Assembly (NCBI RefSeq): GCF_020253525.1
Contig: NZ_JADCBK010000065.1
Span: forward strand, 1 to 60,531
From: Aquidulcibacter sp.
GTDB taxonomy: Bacteria > Pseudomonadota > Alphaproteobacteria > Caulobacterales > Aquidulcibacteraceae
Length of the DNA stretch: 60,531 nucleotides
Direction of reading: 5' to 3'
Below, piece by piece: positions 53,390-60,406 of the stretch. The stretch's first letter is position 1, and the number at the start of each line of letters is the position of its first letter. The notes beneath the pieces were generated by a model. It did no database searches, was not told the origin of the DNA, and was given only the letters and a program-made list of their open reading frames with translations. Position numbers and translations under genes: made by a program.

Positions 53390-55315
53390 CTAGAGGCCAG
53401 AAAGTGTCTCGTCGCTGTTCGTATTTTGTATCCCAGCTTTTCGTCTTCGTTTCCACATAAACCATAATCTAAGAGCCGTCATCAATTCACCAAAGCGGGC
53501 GACCCCATAGCTCGTAGATTGATCTAGCGGATTGCTGGCTGCCATGCGGAGTTTTTCCATGTCAAACCAAGGGCAATCCTCTTCGAGTAGCTCCTTTTGA
53601 AGCCTCTCACTGACAATCTTCCAACAGCTGAACCGCGCTTCCCTTCGATACAGCTCATTAGCTGCATCTTGCTTACTGACATCTGCAGGAATGACATCTT
53701 GAAGGATCGCACGCGAAAATCCGCGAGACCGTTCATTTAAAAATAGGATCTCCGGTGGGATTGAGAGTAAGAATTCCAATAGTCGTCTGTCGGTTAAGGG
53801 GTACCGATATTGCAATTTATAAGGCGCAGACCACGCCGCCCATGTCTCCATCCGCATCGACAAATGGCCATGTTTTAGAAACTTTAGAATATTCTTCTTT
53901 GGATCTGGAAAGAGGCGTAATGGCCGCCTGAGGCGCGCGATAAACTTCCGATTTTGCTCGGCGCGCACTTTACCCATAAAGCACAATCCATAATCTTTGT
54001 CCCGAAATGGATCAAAGAGCACATAAAGTATATTAGGCAGGCTTGGGTGAATACCATTCCACCAAAGCTCGGACACGACCAGGCGGACGTTCTTCAGGCC
54101 TCTGGTCCGTTGCCGAATGAATTCCGCTAATCTCTTGAACCTTAGTCGAAGTAGCAAGTAGCCAACATAGCCATAGCCATGTGCTGAAAATGCTTCATCC
54201 CCACCCCAACCCGATAGCAACACCCTTGCGCCGTCGTCTGCCGCATTGATTAGTATCGGAAGTTCATCTGCTAGATCAGCGTTACCTTCCGTTTCTAATG
54301 GGCGCTGGAAGAATGCAAACAAGTTTTCCCCTTCCGAGCCGCCGAACCGAACTGCGATATCCTCTTTCTCCGCGGTTGCAAGGATTCTGCGTCTTTCATC
54401 TGACTGACCCAGGTCGGGGTGTTGGGTCGAAATCGGAGGAGACCAAGCGTATCCTCCACAAAGTTTCTTACTCTTTTTTCTAAAGTGCCGATTTGCCAAA
54501 ACAGCGACGGCGGTCGAATCGATACCACCACTTAAGTGCGCCCCAATTGGCTGGTTCGAGTTGCAGCGATCTGACACGGCGCGCTCAAGAATAGCACGAC
54601 ATTTCTGAACATATAGATCAGGTGAAGCCAAGGAAATGATAGGTGCTTTTCCAGGGTTCCACCATTGGTGCTGCGTGCTTTTGCCGTCAATGAACTCAAC
54701 CTGAGAACCTGGCTTAACTCGGCGGAGACCATCAAAAAATGTGTCAGTCAGCGGGTCATTATAAGCGACCTGGAACGCAACTATTGCCTTCTCATCGATT
54801 TGCCACGACCCCTCATATTGATCAATCAAGGATTTGGCGCTTGTGGACCATATTAGACTGTTTCCATGTCTAGCCCAATATAAAGGTCGAGAGCCGATGT
54901 GGTCCCGCGCCAGAAAGACATGCTTCTTCGCTGGATGTGCAATTGCAAAGGAGAAATCACCAATTAAATGTTGAAGACAGTCTGCATGCCATTTGTCCCA
55001 TGCCATCCCGATCAGTTGTGTGTCGGATAGCTGGCTCAGACGTTCGGGCCTCAAGTCAAGCTCAATCGCTAGCTCTGGCCGATTATCCAATATGGCGTCG
55101 GCGCACACCACATAGCCCGATGCAGTGAGAACAATGCGTTCGTATTGCGATTGGGGCGAAATCCAAAGTGTTGTCTGAATAAAGCGTCCCGAGGGAAGCT
55201 CCAAACTGTCCAGTGCGTCAGGGCCCCAAATAGATAAATCCTGTGCGATCGGGGCAAAATTTGCATCTTGAACGAGTTCGTCGTTCAAACTTAAATGACC
55301 ATAAATCGCCCCCAT
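53390..55315 (-). CDS. Lasso-peptide cyclase C (asparagine-synthetase-like macrolactam synthetase)
   Basis: A 641-residue AsnB homologue. The N-terminus reads MGAIYGHLSL: the Cys2 of active glutaminases is replaced by Gly, as in lasso cyclases, so free ammonia is not produced. The ATP-pyrophosphatase loop SGGIDSTAVAVLA (near residue 263) and LSGWGGDEAFSAHGYGY are present. It adenylates the Asp/Glu side chain and closes the ring on the core's N-terminal amine. ATG start with AAAGGA upstream. It is preceded by precursor A1 and a GC-rich hairpin that may set relative expression. Confidence 0.9.
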   Translation of the reverse strand: MGAIYGHLSLNDELVQDANFAPIAQDLSIWGPDALDSLELPSGRFIQTTLWISPQSQYERIVLTASGYVVCADAILDNRPELAIELDLRPERLSQLSDTQLIGMAWDKWHADCLQHLIGDFSFAIAHPAKKHVFLARDHIGSRPLYWARHGNSLIWSTSAKSLIDQYEGSWQIDEKAIVAFQVAYNDPLTDTFFDGLRRVKPGSQVEFIDGKSTQHQWWNPGKAPIISLASPDLYVQKCRAILERAVSDRCNSNQPIGAHLSGGIDSTAVAVLANRHFRKKSKKLCGGYAWSPPISTQHPDLGQSDERRRILATAEKEDIAVRFGGSEGENLFAFFQRPLETEGNADLADELPILINAADDGARVLLSGWGGDEAFSAHGYGYVGYLLLRLRFKRLAEFIRQRTRGLKNVRLVVSELWWNGIHPSLPNILYVLFDPFRDKDYGLCFMGKVRAEQNRKFIARLRRPLRLFPDPKKNILKFLKHGHLSMRMETWAAWSAPYKLQYRYPLTDRRLLEFLLSIPPEILFLNERSRGFSRAILQDVIPADVSKQDAANELYRREARFSCWKIVSERLQKELLEEDCPWFDMEKLRMAASNPLDQSTSYGVARFGELMTALRLWFMWKRRRKAGIQNTNSDETLSGL

Positions 55316-55501
55316 CGATCCAAATTCCTTTATTATACTTCTGATTTCGAATAGGATTTTGTCAAGTTGCTTTCGCTGACTTAGGTCACTTTGCTTGGTA
55401 AACTGAACGCTGTAAGCACTCAGGCGGCCTCAATAGTAAGCCACGAAATCAAGTTAAGTGGTTAAGCGGCCCCGGGCAAAATCGGTTGCCCTATATGCAA
55501 A

Positions 55502-55526
55502 TAGGGCCCGCAAACTGCGGGCCCTA
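55502..55526 (-). terminator. GC-rich hairpin after precursor A1 (terminator/attenuator)
   Basis: AGGGCCCGC-AAACT-GCGGGCCCT is a 9-bp perfect stem, extendable by one A-T pair, with a 5-nt loop, 33 bp downstream of A1. On the minus strand it is followed by only a short TATTTG, so termination may be partial. That would give more precursor than downstream cyclase message. Confidence 0.7.
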
Positions 55527-55558
55527 ACAAGCGTCTTCAAAACCGTAAGGTCAGAAGA

Positions 55559-55714
55559 TTACTTAATGTTCGTGCCAGGAATCGTACCAAAGTTGGTTTG
55601 GGTCCCGCCGAGGTCGTTCAAAGTTGTTTCATAAAATTTAGTAACGGTACCGCCGAGGGTAGCCGAAATGCTCAATTCTTCCACAACTGGTGCAGTCCAA
55701 GTTTTTTTCATCAT
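55559..55714 (-). CDS. Lasso-peptide precursor A1
   Basis: A 51-residue precursor, missed by length-limited gene finding. The leader MMKKTWTAPVVEELSISATL carries the K-x-W-x-x-P motif for RRE recognition and Thr at position -2. The predicted core begins GGTVTKFYET, with Gly1 and Glu9 as the macrolactam pair (9-residue ring), and is 31 residues long. It continues through LNDLGG to NFGTIPGTNIK. No Ser, Cys or Trp in the core; Thr is frequent. A strong AAGGAG lies eight bases before the ATG pair. It shares leader, G1/E9 and NFGTIPG with A2. The exact cleavage site is predicted, not known. Confidence 0.85.
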   Translation of the reverse strand: MMKKTWTAPVVEELSISATLGGTVTKFYETTLNDLGGTQTNFGTIPGTNIK

Positions 55715-55746
55715 AACGCTATCTCCTTCTACGTATGATCGCTAAC

Positions 55747-55774
55747 GCTATATCATGCTGAAACCTCGAGTCAA
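55747..55774 (-). promoter_or_regulatory. Predicted promoter of precursor A1
   Basis: On the minus strand TTGACT (55769-55774), 16 bp, TATAGC (55747-55752), leaving a short 5' leader before the A1 ribosome site. The same arrangement occurs upstream of A2. Confidence 0.6.
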
Positions 55775-55799
55775 ATGATTTTTCAATAATACCAATGGA

Positions 55800-55819
55800 T
55801 TAGTCTCCTAAAAGGGGAA
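55800..55819 (-). promoter_or_regulatory. Shared upstream box of precursor A1
   Basis: Minus-strand TTCCCCTTTTAGGAGACTAA, 25 bp upstream of the -35. It matches 18 of 20 bases of the box before A2 (56749-56768). It contains the dyad TCCCC-N5-GGAGA, symmetric but for one position, as expected for a dimeric regulator's operator. The regulator is not identified. Confidence 0.65.
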
Positions 55820-56350
55820 ATTGCATGATGCATTACAGTTAACGCTTGGTAATTTGCACACTTACAAATTCATTCAATCAGCGACTTGTATTGATATTCT
55901 CTGGTCATGACTGCAAAGCTATGAAAAAGATCTGTTTTTTTATTGTCACATTCTTGGGCTGGGTAAACCCAGTCCTTAGTGTATAGCATTCTTACATATG
56001 CCTAAAAATTGGGCATGTGAGACATTTACCCCCTAAACGCACTTTTGATGCAGGGCTGCTTCGCTTTTCGACTGCGGGAAATTTGCTTTTCACCCTAAAG
56101 CTTGGCCCTTTTCCGCGTCGACCGATCAGCACGACGTCTACAGTGAATACAGACCGAGATGCATTTCGCCCTCGAGGCAGTGACAAGATTTGCTCCGCCT
56201 AGGGCGCAGTATGGGAAAGCGCTGGACTGAGCCCTGCCAGACACCCCCTTGTGACTAGGCGGTATTTTAGCACATAATGTCGCGCTTTTTCCTAAAAACA
56301 GTCATGTTCCACACTTGATCGAACAAAGACATCTTCAACTTAAACATAAA
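55820..56350. other. 531-bp gap between the two precursor cassettes
   Basis: An AT-rich part (about 55830-56010) and a GC-richer part (56030-56260). A small dyad, CTGGG-TAAA-CCCAG, lies at 55959-55972. Open frames of about 60 codons exist on both strands at 55992-56202, but they have no ribosome site or recognisable product. No third precursor with the K-x-W-x-x-P leader was found. Possibly remnant DNA left by the duplication of the precursor cassette. Confidence 0.4.
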
Positions 56351-56375
56351 GGCCGGCACGCTGTGCATGCCGGCC
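56351..56375 (-). terminator. Terminator hairpin after precursor A2
   Basis: GGCCGGCA-N9-TGCCGGCC is a perfect 8-bp GC-rich stem, 108 bp downstream of A2. On the minus strand it is followed by TTTATGTTTAAG, a T-rich tail. It resembles the hairpin after A1 in strength and placement. Confidence 0.7.
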
Positions 56376-56482
56376 CCAAAATCACATGTTGTGGTTCATC
56401 TGGCCATTGAAGTATAGTGAAATCAATAACACCCAACTTCAAAGATAAGCTCAGAGCGGCGTACCGCCAAGGTAAGCAAATT

Positions 56483-56665
56483 CTACTTACACTTTGCGAT
56501 TATTCCGTTATTGCACCCTGGAATAGTACCAAAATTATTGATATTTCCGAAGATTGTGGCTTGTGTCTCTTTCCAGTCAGCAATGAAACCGCCAAGTGTT
56601 TCGCTAATTCCTAACTCTTCGATCTGTGGCTGTGACCAAACTTTTTTTAACATTGTTGTCTTCAT
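56483..56665 (-). CDS. Lasso-peptide precursor A2
   Basis: A 60-residue precursor starting MKTTMLKKVWSQ at the ATG 56665, with AGGAG six bases upstream; an in-frame TTG at 56671 abuts the AGGAG and is unlikely. The leader has LKKVWSQPQIEELGISETL. The predicted core begins GGFIADWKET with Gly1 and Glu9, and is 36 residues long, unusually large for a lasso peptide. It contains NFGTIPG, as A1 does, then CNNGIIAKCK with two cysteines (core positions 27 and 35) that could form a disulfide. There is no Ser in the core. It lies directly after B1 in the operon. Confidence 0.85.
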   Translation of the reverse strand: MKTTMLKKVWSQPQIEELGISETLGGFIADWKETQATIFGNINNFGTIPGCNNGIIAKCK

Positions 56666-56696
56666 CTTCAACTCCTACTAGTATTTGCGAATCAGA

Positions 56697-56724
56697 GGCT
56701 AAATGCCGCTGAGGTTTAGGTCAA
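56697..56724 (-). promoter_or_regulatory. Predicted promoter of precursor A2
   Basis: On the minus strand TTGACC (56719-56724), 16 bp, TTAGCC (56697-56702). The -10 is weak, but spacing and surroundings parallel the A1 promoter, including the upstream box 24 bp before the -35. Confidence 0.5.
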
Positions 56725-56748
56725 GCAAAAATCTTATATTTCAAAGAG

Positions 56749-56768
56749 TTACTCTCCTAAATGGGGAA
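56749..56768 (-). promoter_or_regulatory. Shared upstream box of precursor A2
   Basis: Minus-strand TTCCCCATTTAGGAGAGTAA, 18 of 20 identical to the box before A1, again with a TCCCC-N5-GGAGA dyad. It lies between the B1 stop codon and the A2 promoter. Confidence 0.65.
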
Positions 56769-56779
56769 TTTCTCTTTCT

Positions 56780-57067
56780 TCATTCAGGCGTGACAACTTC
56801 AACTAGATTGATTTCCGCCATTTTTCCAAGAAATTGACTAACTTGCTGGAAGCAGGTGGTTCGATCTACCTCATATGCTTCCATCAGCGCCTCACAAATT
56901 TCATCCATCGTCATGGGACGTTCAAGTAACGACCAAATGTCGGCACCAACAGAGCCAGTCGCAAAATACTTGCCCGCCCGCTCATCGAAGAATACGATTT
57001 CGTCACCTAGTGCACTTCCTTGAACACTTGAGCGTGAATAAACAGCACTACTTGATTCTTGACTCAT
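56780..57067 (-). CDS. Lasso-peptide RRE protein B1 (PqqD-like)
   Basis: A 95-residue PqqD-family protein. EIVFFDERAGKYFATGSVGADIWSLLE, then MTMDEICEALMEAYEVD, fits the winged-helix RiPP recognition element that binds the precursor leader and presents it to the B2 protease. ATG at 57067 with AGAGAG upstream. It lies 151 bp after the exporter gene and just before A2. A small free-standing B1 is expected where B2 is truncated, as here. Confidence 0.88.
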   Translation of the reverse strand: MSQESSSAVYSRSSVQGSALGDEIVFFDERAGKYFATGSVGADIWSLLERPMTMDEICEALMEAYEVDRTTCFQQVSQFLGKMAEINLVEVVTPE

Positions 57068-57218
57068 AATTTTACTCTCTGTCTTGATGTTGCATCTTAC
57101 ATTATTTCAAAATGTAAAAAGAACACACATTGATTAAGCACTATTTGCGCTAGTTGTAGGATTAAACGCGAATGATTTCAACCTGATCCGCTTTTTTGGA
57201 GTCATCATTTCGATTTTT

Positions 57219-59048
57219 CTACAAATAGTGTTTGGCTTGCATATTGAATAGCCGCGCATAGCTGCCATTCAGCGCAATCAGTTCGTCGTGGGTTCCGGCT
57301 TCCTTTATCCGTCCATCTTCGAGAACATATGTGAAGTCTGCTTGCCTTACCGTCGAGAGACGATGGCTTATGATGAGTGCTCCGCGCTGACCCAAGCGCT
57401 CACGGAAGTTCTCAAACAGTTCGAATTCAGCTGCTGGATCAACAGCACTTGTTGGCTCATCCATGATAACAAACTGGGATTCAGGGAAGAGCGACCGAGC
57501 CAAAGCAATACGTTGCCATTGTCCAATGCTGAGGTCGTGACCATCATCAAAAAGCTTGGTCAAAGGTGTCTGATAAGCGGCAGGCAATGCATCTATGAAA
57601 CGGTCAGCACCCGCAACTTCGGCAGCACGACGAATGACGTCCGCATTGTGAGGTAGCGCGACATTGCCGAACCGAATATTGTTCGTAATGGTGTCGGCAT
57701 AACAGGAATAGTCTTGGAAAATCACGCTAAACAGAGCACGATAGGCGTCAGGCTCTAAGTGTCGAATATCTGTGCCATCCAGCAAAATTCTGCCCTCGGT
57801 GGGGTCGTACAATCGGTTCAAAAGCTTGATCAGAGTTGTCTTGCCGGACCCATTTTCCCCTACAAGGGCAACAATTTGTCCAGGTCGCATTTCAAAATTG
57901 ATATCGCTGACTGACGCTCGCTCAGCGCCCTCATATCTGAAGCTAACATTTTCCATTTGGATGCCAGCTGTAAGTGGCAAAGCAATAGCAGCAGGTTGCG
58001 CGGCGGTAGTGATCTTGGGTTTGGTGTCGAAGAACTCAAATAAGCGACCCAAGTACAGATGGTCGTCCACGAGGCGTGAAACGCTGGAAACCATTTCGTT
58101 ACCGGCGCTCTCTGCTCGCCTCAAGAGCAAAACAAACATCGCCACTTGGCCGATCGTTAGTGAGCCCATGAGTGCGGCATCTATCAGAAAGGCTGCTGCA
58201 CCCATAAAGACGATGGATCCAAATGCGGCAACGCCAAGTTCGAACACGGCCCGTTTCTGTTCGAGGGATAGGTTTTCTTTCCGAATTTTGGTTTGGAGCG
58301 CCTTGTAACTATCTGCAAAGTATGCGCCGAGCCCATTGATCCGCAATTCCTTTGCATGATGGTTGGAAGTGAGCATCCAATCCAGATAGCCGGATCGACG
58401 CTCCAGCTGGGCGCGTGTCATGCGCCAATCATACAAGCGTTTGGTAAAGAGAAGCCGCACACCCAAGGCTGCCCCAACAGTCAGCAAGAGAATGGGTAGA
58501 AGCCGCCACTCTATCGCGGCCAGCATGACAAGGATGGCTACCAAAACGATCGCCCCTCGGGCACCGTTGATGACATTGCCGATGACTTGAGCAGGCCGCT
58601 GTGCGCCAGCTTCGCGGGCCTTTTGTAGGGAATCAAAATACTGGGGGCTTTCATAGAAGCTTAAATCCAACGCAATTGCACGGTCATGAATTTTGCTATT
58701 CACCAAATCACCGACCACAAATCCTTGTCGCATCCGCAAGAGGTTAGCAATCGATTGTGCAACCGCGGCGAGAATGAGGGCGGTACCTGTCAAACCAAGG
58801 TACCAAAAGACCTCTGTATGACCATCAGTGCCTTGCAAGCCTCTACCGATTGAATCGACGAGTAATTTTATGGCATATAGCGAGCCAATTGAAAGTGCTG
58901 CCTCCAAAAATGTCGCGGCAATTACTGCGGCCGTTAGCCATGGGCCACTCTCCATCAGGATCGTCCAGACCCGATTTGCGGTCATCTGAGCCGAGGCTAT
59001 GACCGAAGACAGCTTCACGAGAACCGCGGCTTTGGGTTGAGCCAACAT
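57219..59048 (-). CDS. Lasso-peptide ABC exporter D (fused membrane and ATPase domains)
   Basis: A 609-residue half-transporter. The transmembrane domain (about 25-330) has six helices and carries the type I exporter layout. The ATPase has Walker A GENGSGKTT (about 393-401), the signature LSIGQWQRIALARSLF (about 505) and Walker B FVIMDEPTSAVD. It has no N-terminal C39 peptidase, so leader removal falls to B2. It probably exports the mature peptides and gives self-protection. The start is fixed at 59048, where the upstream stop and this ATG overlap as TAATG; a longer frame to 59114 lies inside the previous gene. Confidence 0.9.
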   Translation of the reverse strand: MLAQPKAAVLVKLSSVIASAQMTANRVWTILMESGPWLTAAVIAATFLEAALSIGSLYAIKLLVDSIGRGLQGTDGHTEVFWYLGLTGTALILAAVAQSIANLLRMRQGFVVGDLVNSKIHDRAIALDLSFYESPQYFDSLQKAREAGAQRPAQVIGNVINGARGAIVLVAILVMLAAIEWRLLPILLLTVGAALGVRLLFTKRLYDWRMTRAQLERRSGYLDWMLTSNHHAKELRINGLGAYFADSYKALQTKIRKENLSLEQKRAVFELGVAAFGSIVFMGAAAFLIDAALMGSLTIGQVAMFVLLLRRAESAGNEMVSSVSRLVDDHLYLGRLFEFFDTKPKITTAAQPAAIALPLTAGIQMENVSFRYEGAERASVSDINFEMRPGQIVALVGENGSGKTTLIKLLNRLYDPTEGRILLDGTDIRHLEPDAYRALFSVIFQDYSCYADTITNNIRFGNVALPHNADVIRRAAEVAGADRFIDALPAAYQTPLTKLFDDGHDLSIGQWQRIALARSLFPESQFVIMDEPTSAVDPAAEFELFENFRERLGQRGALIISHRLSTVRQADFTYVLEDGRIKEAGTHDELIALNGSYARLFNMQAKHYL

Positions 59049-60256
59049 TAGGCGACGATCCGCTTTGAAAGATTTCCAAGGAGCGCAGCTATATTCTCTG
59101 CCACGTACAACCATTCCATCGCTCTCGGTCGAGGTTTGTGCATATATTGGTCTACACTAGGCTGCAGGCGTCTTAAGGCTGATTGACCCCAAAACAAAAA
59201 CTTACGTTTTGAGTCGAACTGCCACTGATCACCGAAGTCGAACAAAAACATAGCGTCCCAGCTTTCAAGCTCGAAAGCAGAGTCACCAGGCAACCCCCTG
59301 AGACAAGCGTCGAGGAAAATGCCGCTTGGGGTATTTCCAAGATTAGCCTCCCATTCGTCCGGCTGGCTAGTGAGTCTAGCAAACTCAATTGCCGCCTGTA
59401 CTGAAGGCAAGAGACCAACTTCATCTGCGAGTCTCAGCACTTCTTCCATATTGAAGCTTGAATGACTCATCAAGGCATGGAGGTCTGCTACCCAGTGGAG
59501 CCGTGACCAGAAATGCCGAGAATGATGATAGATGATATAGACAAAGTGCCAGGCCGTAGAAAGCGAGTTAACGGTATCATTTCCAAGTTTCAAATGCTGG
59601 GATTCTCGCAAAATGCGAGCAACAGGGAAAATTGGAGTCGTCTTTTCTATGTACCGATGCAATTCAATATGGATGTTATCCTGATCAAACATAGAGATTA
59701 CATCCGCATGACGAATGATGAACGACATATCGTCAGCTTTGGTTACAAAGCTACCGATGACTGGATCAAGCAAAAACCGGTAACCCCTATTGAATGCAAG
59801 TTCTGCTACCTTAGCAAAATCTGACTCTGCAACCAAAACATCAACGTCGCTGCAGGTGCGTAACGCAGGATCCCGATAAAATTGCTGGGCAAGGGCTGGA
59901 CCCTTCATGTACGTATGGTTTGCCTTAACCGGAGCGATGCATTGGCGATGAAAGACCCCCATAGCCGCTGTCAATTTCTGCATTCGTATGGTCCGACCCA
60001 GCGCATTGAGACGCGCTTCAAGCATTAATGCCTCTGGCACCGGCTTCGGCTTCAAGGTGAACAAATGCTTATAAACAAAAGGCAAACTTGCATTATTTGC
60101 CGCAAGGCAGAAGAACTCATCCCAATCGGACACTTGATCACAAAGTTGAACAACAGCCGAAACGAGATGATCGGGAAGAACATCCCTGGCAAGTAACAAG
60201 AGCAATTTTGCAGTCGCGTCGCTACGCGCCGGACCCTTTTCAGCTAAACTCTTCAT
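59048..60256 (-). CDS. Lasso-associated nucleotidyltransferase-family protein
   Basis: A 402-residue protein of the NTP_transf_5 type. KGPALAQQFYRDPALRTCSDVDVLV (Lys118; Asp137 and Asp139) is the nucleotidyltransferase signature with its two metal-binding Asp; HIELHRYIE may supply the third acid. Such genes accompany kinase-containing lasso loci. In pseudomycoidin biosynthesis the homologue is reported to modify the phosphorylated C-terminal Ser with sugar (recalled knowledge). First gene of the minus-strand operon, coupled to the exporter by TAATG. A TATAAT-like -10 lies 117 bp upstream. Confidence 0.82.
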   Translation of the reverse strand: MKSLAEKGPARSDATAKLLLLLARDVLPDHLVSAVVQLCDQVSDWDEFFCLAANNASLPFVYKHLFTLKPKPVPEALMLEARLNALGRTIRMQKLTAAMGVFHRQCIAPVKANHTYMKGPALAQQFYRDPALRTCSDVDVLVAESDFAKVAELAFNRGYRFLLDPVIGSFVTKADDMSFIIRHADVISMFDQDNIHIELHRYIEKTTPIFPVARILRESQHLKLGNDTVNSLSTAWHFVYIIYHHSRHFWSRLHWVADLHALMSHSSFNMEEVLRLADEVGLLPSVQAAIEFARLTSQPDEWEANLGNTPSGIFLDACLRGLPGDSAFELESWDAMFLFDFGDQWQFDSKRKFLFWGQSALRRLQPSVDQYMHKPRPRAMEWLYVAENIAALLGNLSKRIVA

Positions 60257-60338
60257 TGTAAATTCGTCCTATTTTCCCAAGACTGTAGCCACTACAAGCG
60301 CGCTGGCAAAGCTCAAGCATTTCCAATCGCACGTTCTC

Positions 60339-60378
60339 AGTATTGAAAAATACTCTCCAATACCTGCGTCCAATTATA
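60339..60378 (-). promoter_or_regulatory. Candidate lasso-operon promoter and leader hairpin
   Basis: The minus strand has TATAAT at 60373-60378; a -35 is not clear (TTGGCC lies 14 bp upstream). Downstream are nested dyads AGTATT-N4-AATACT (60339-60354) and GTATTG/CAATAC (60340-60363), which would fall in the leader of the nucleotidyltransferase mRNA. An operator or leader-structure role is inferred from position only. Confidence 0.4.
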
Positions 60379-60406
60379 CAGCGCAAGAACTAGGCCAACT
60401 CCATTA

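Noticed and set aside
55992-56202. Small ORFs of about 60 codons on both strands between the precursors
   Set aside because: No leader motif, ribosome site or recognisable product; not a third lasso precursor.
55559-56665. Double-glycine (C39-type) bacteriocin precursors, because both leaders end in TLGG
   Set aside because: The exporter lacks a C39 peptidase domain, while a cyclase, RRE and B2 protease are present; Thr at -2 with Gly1/Glu9 fits lasso processing better.
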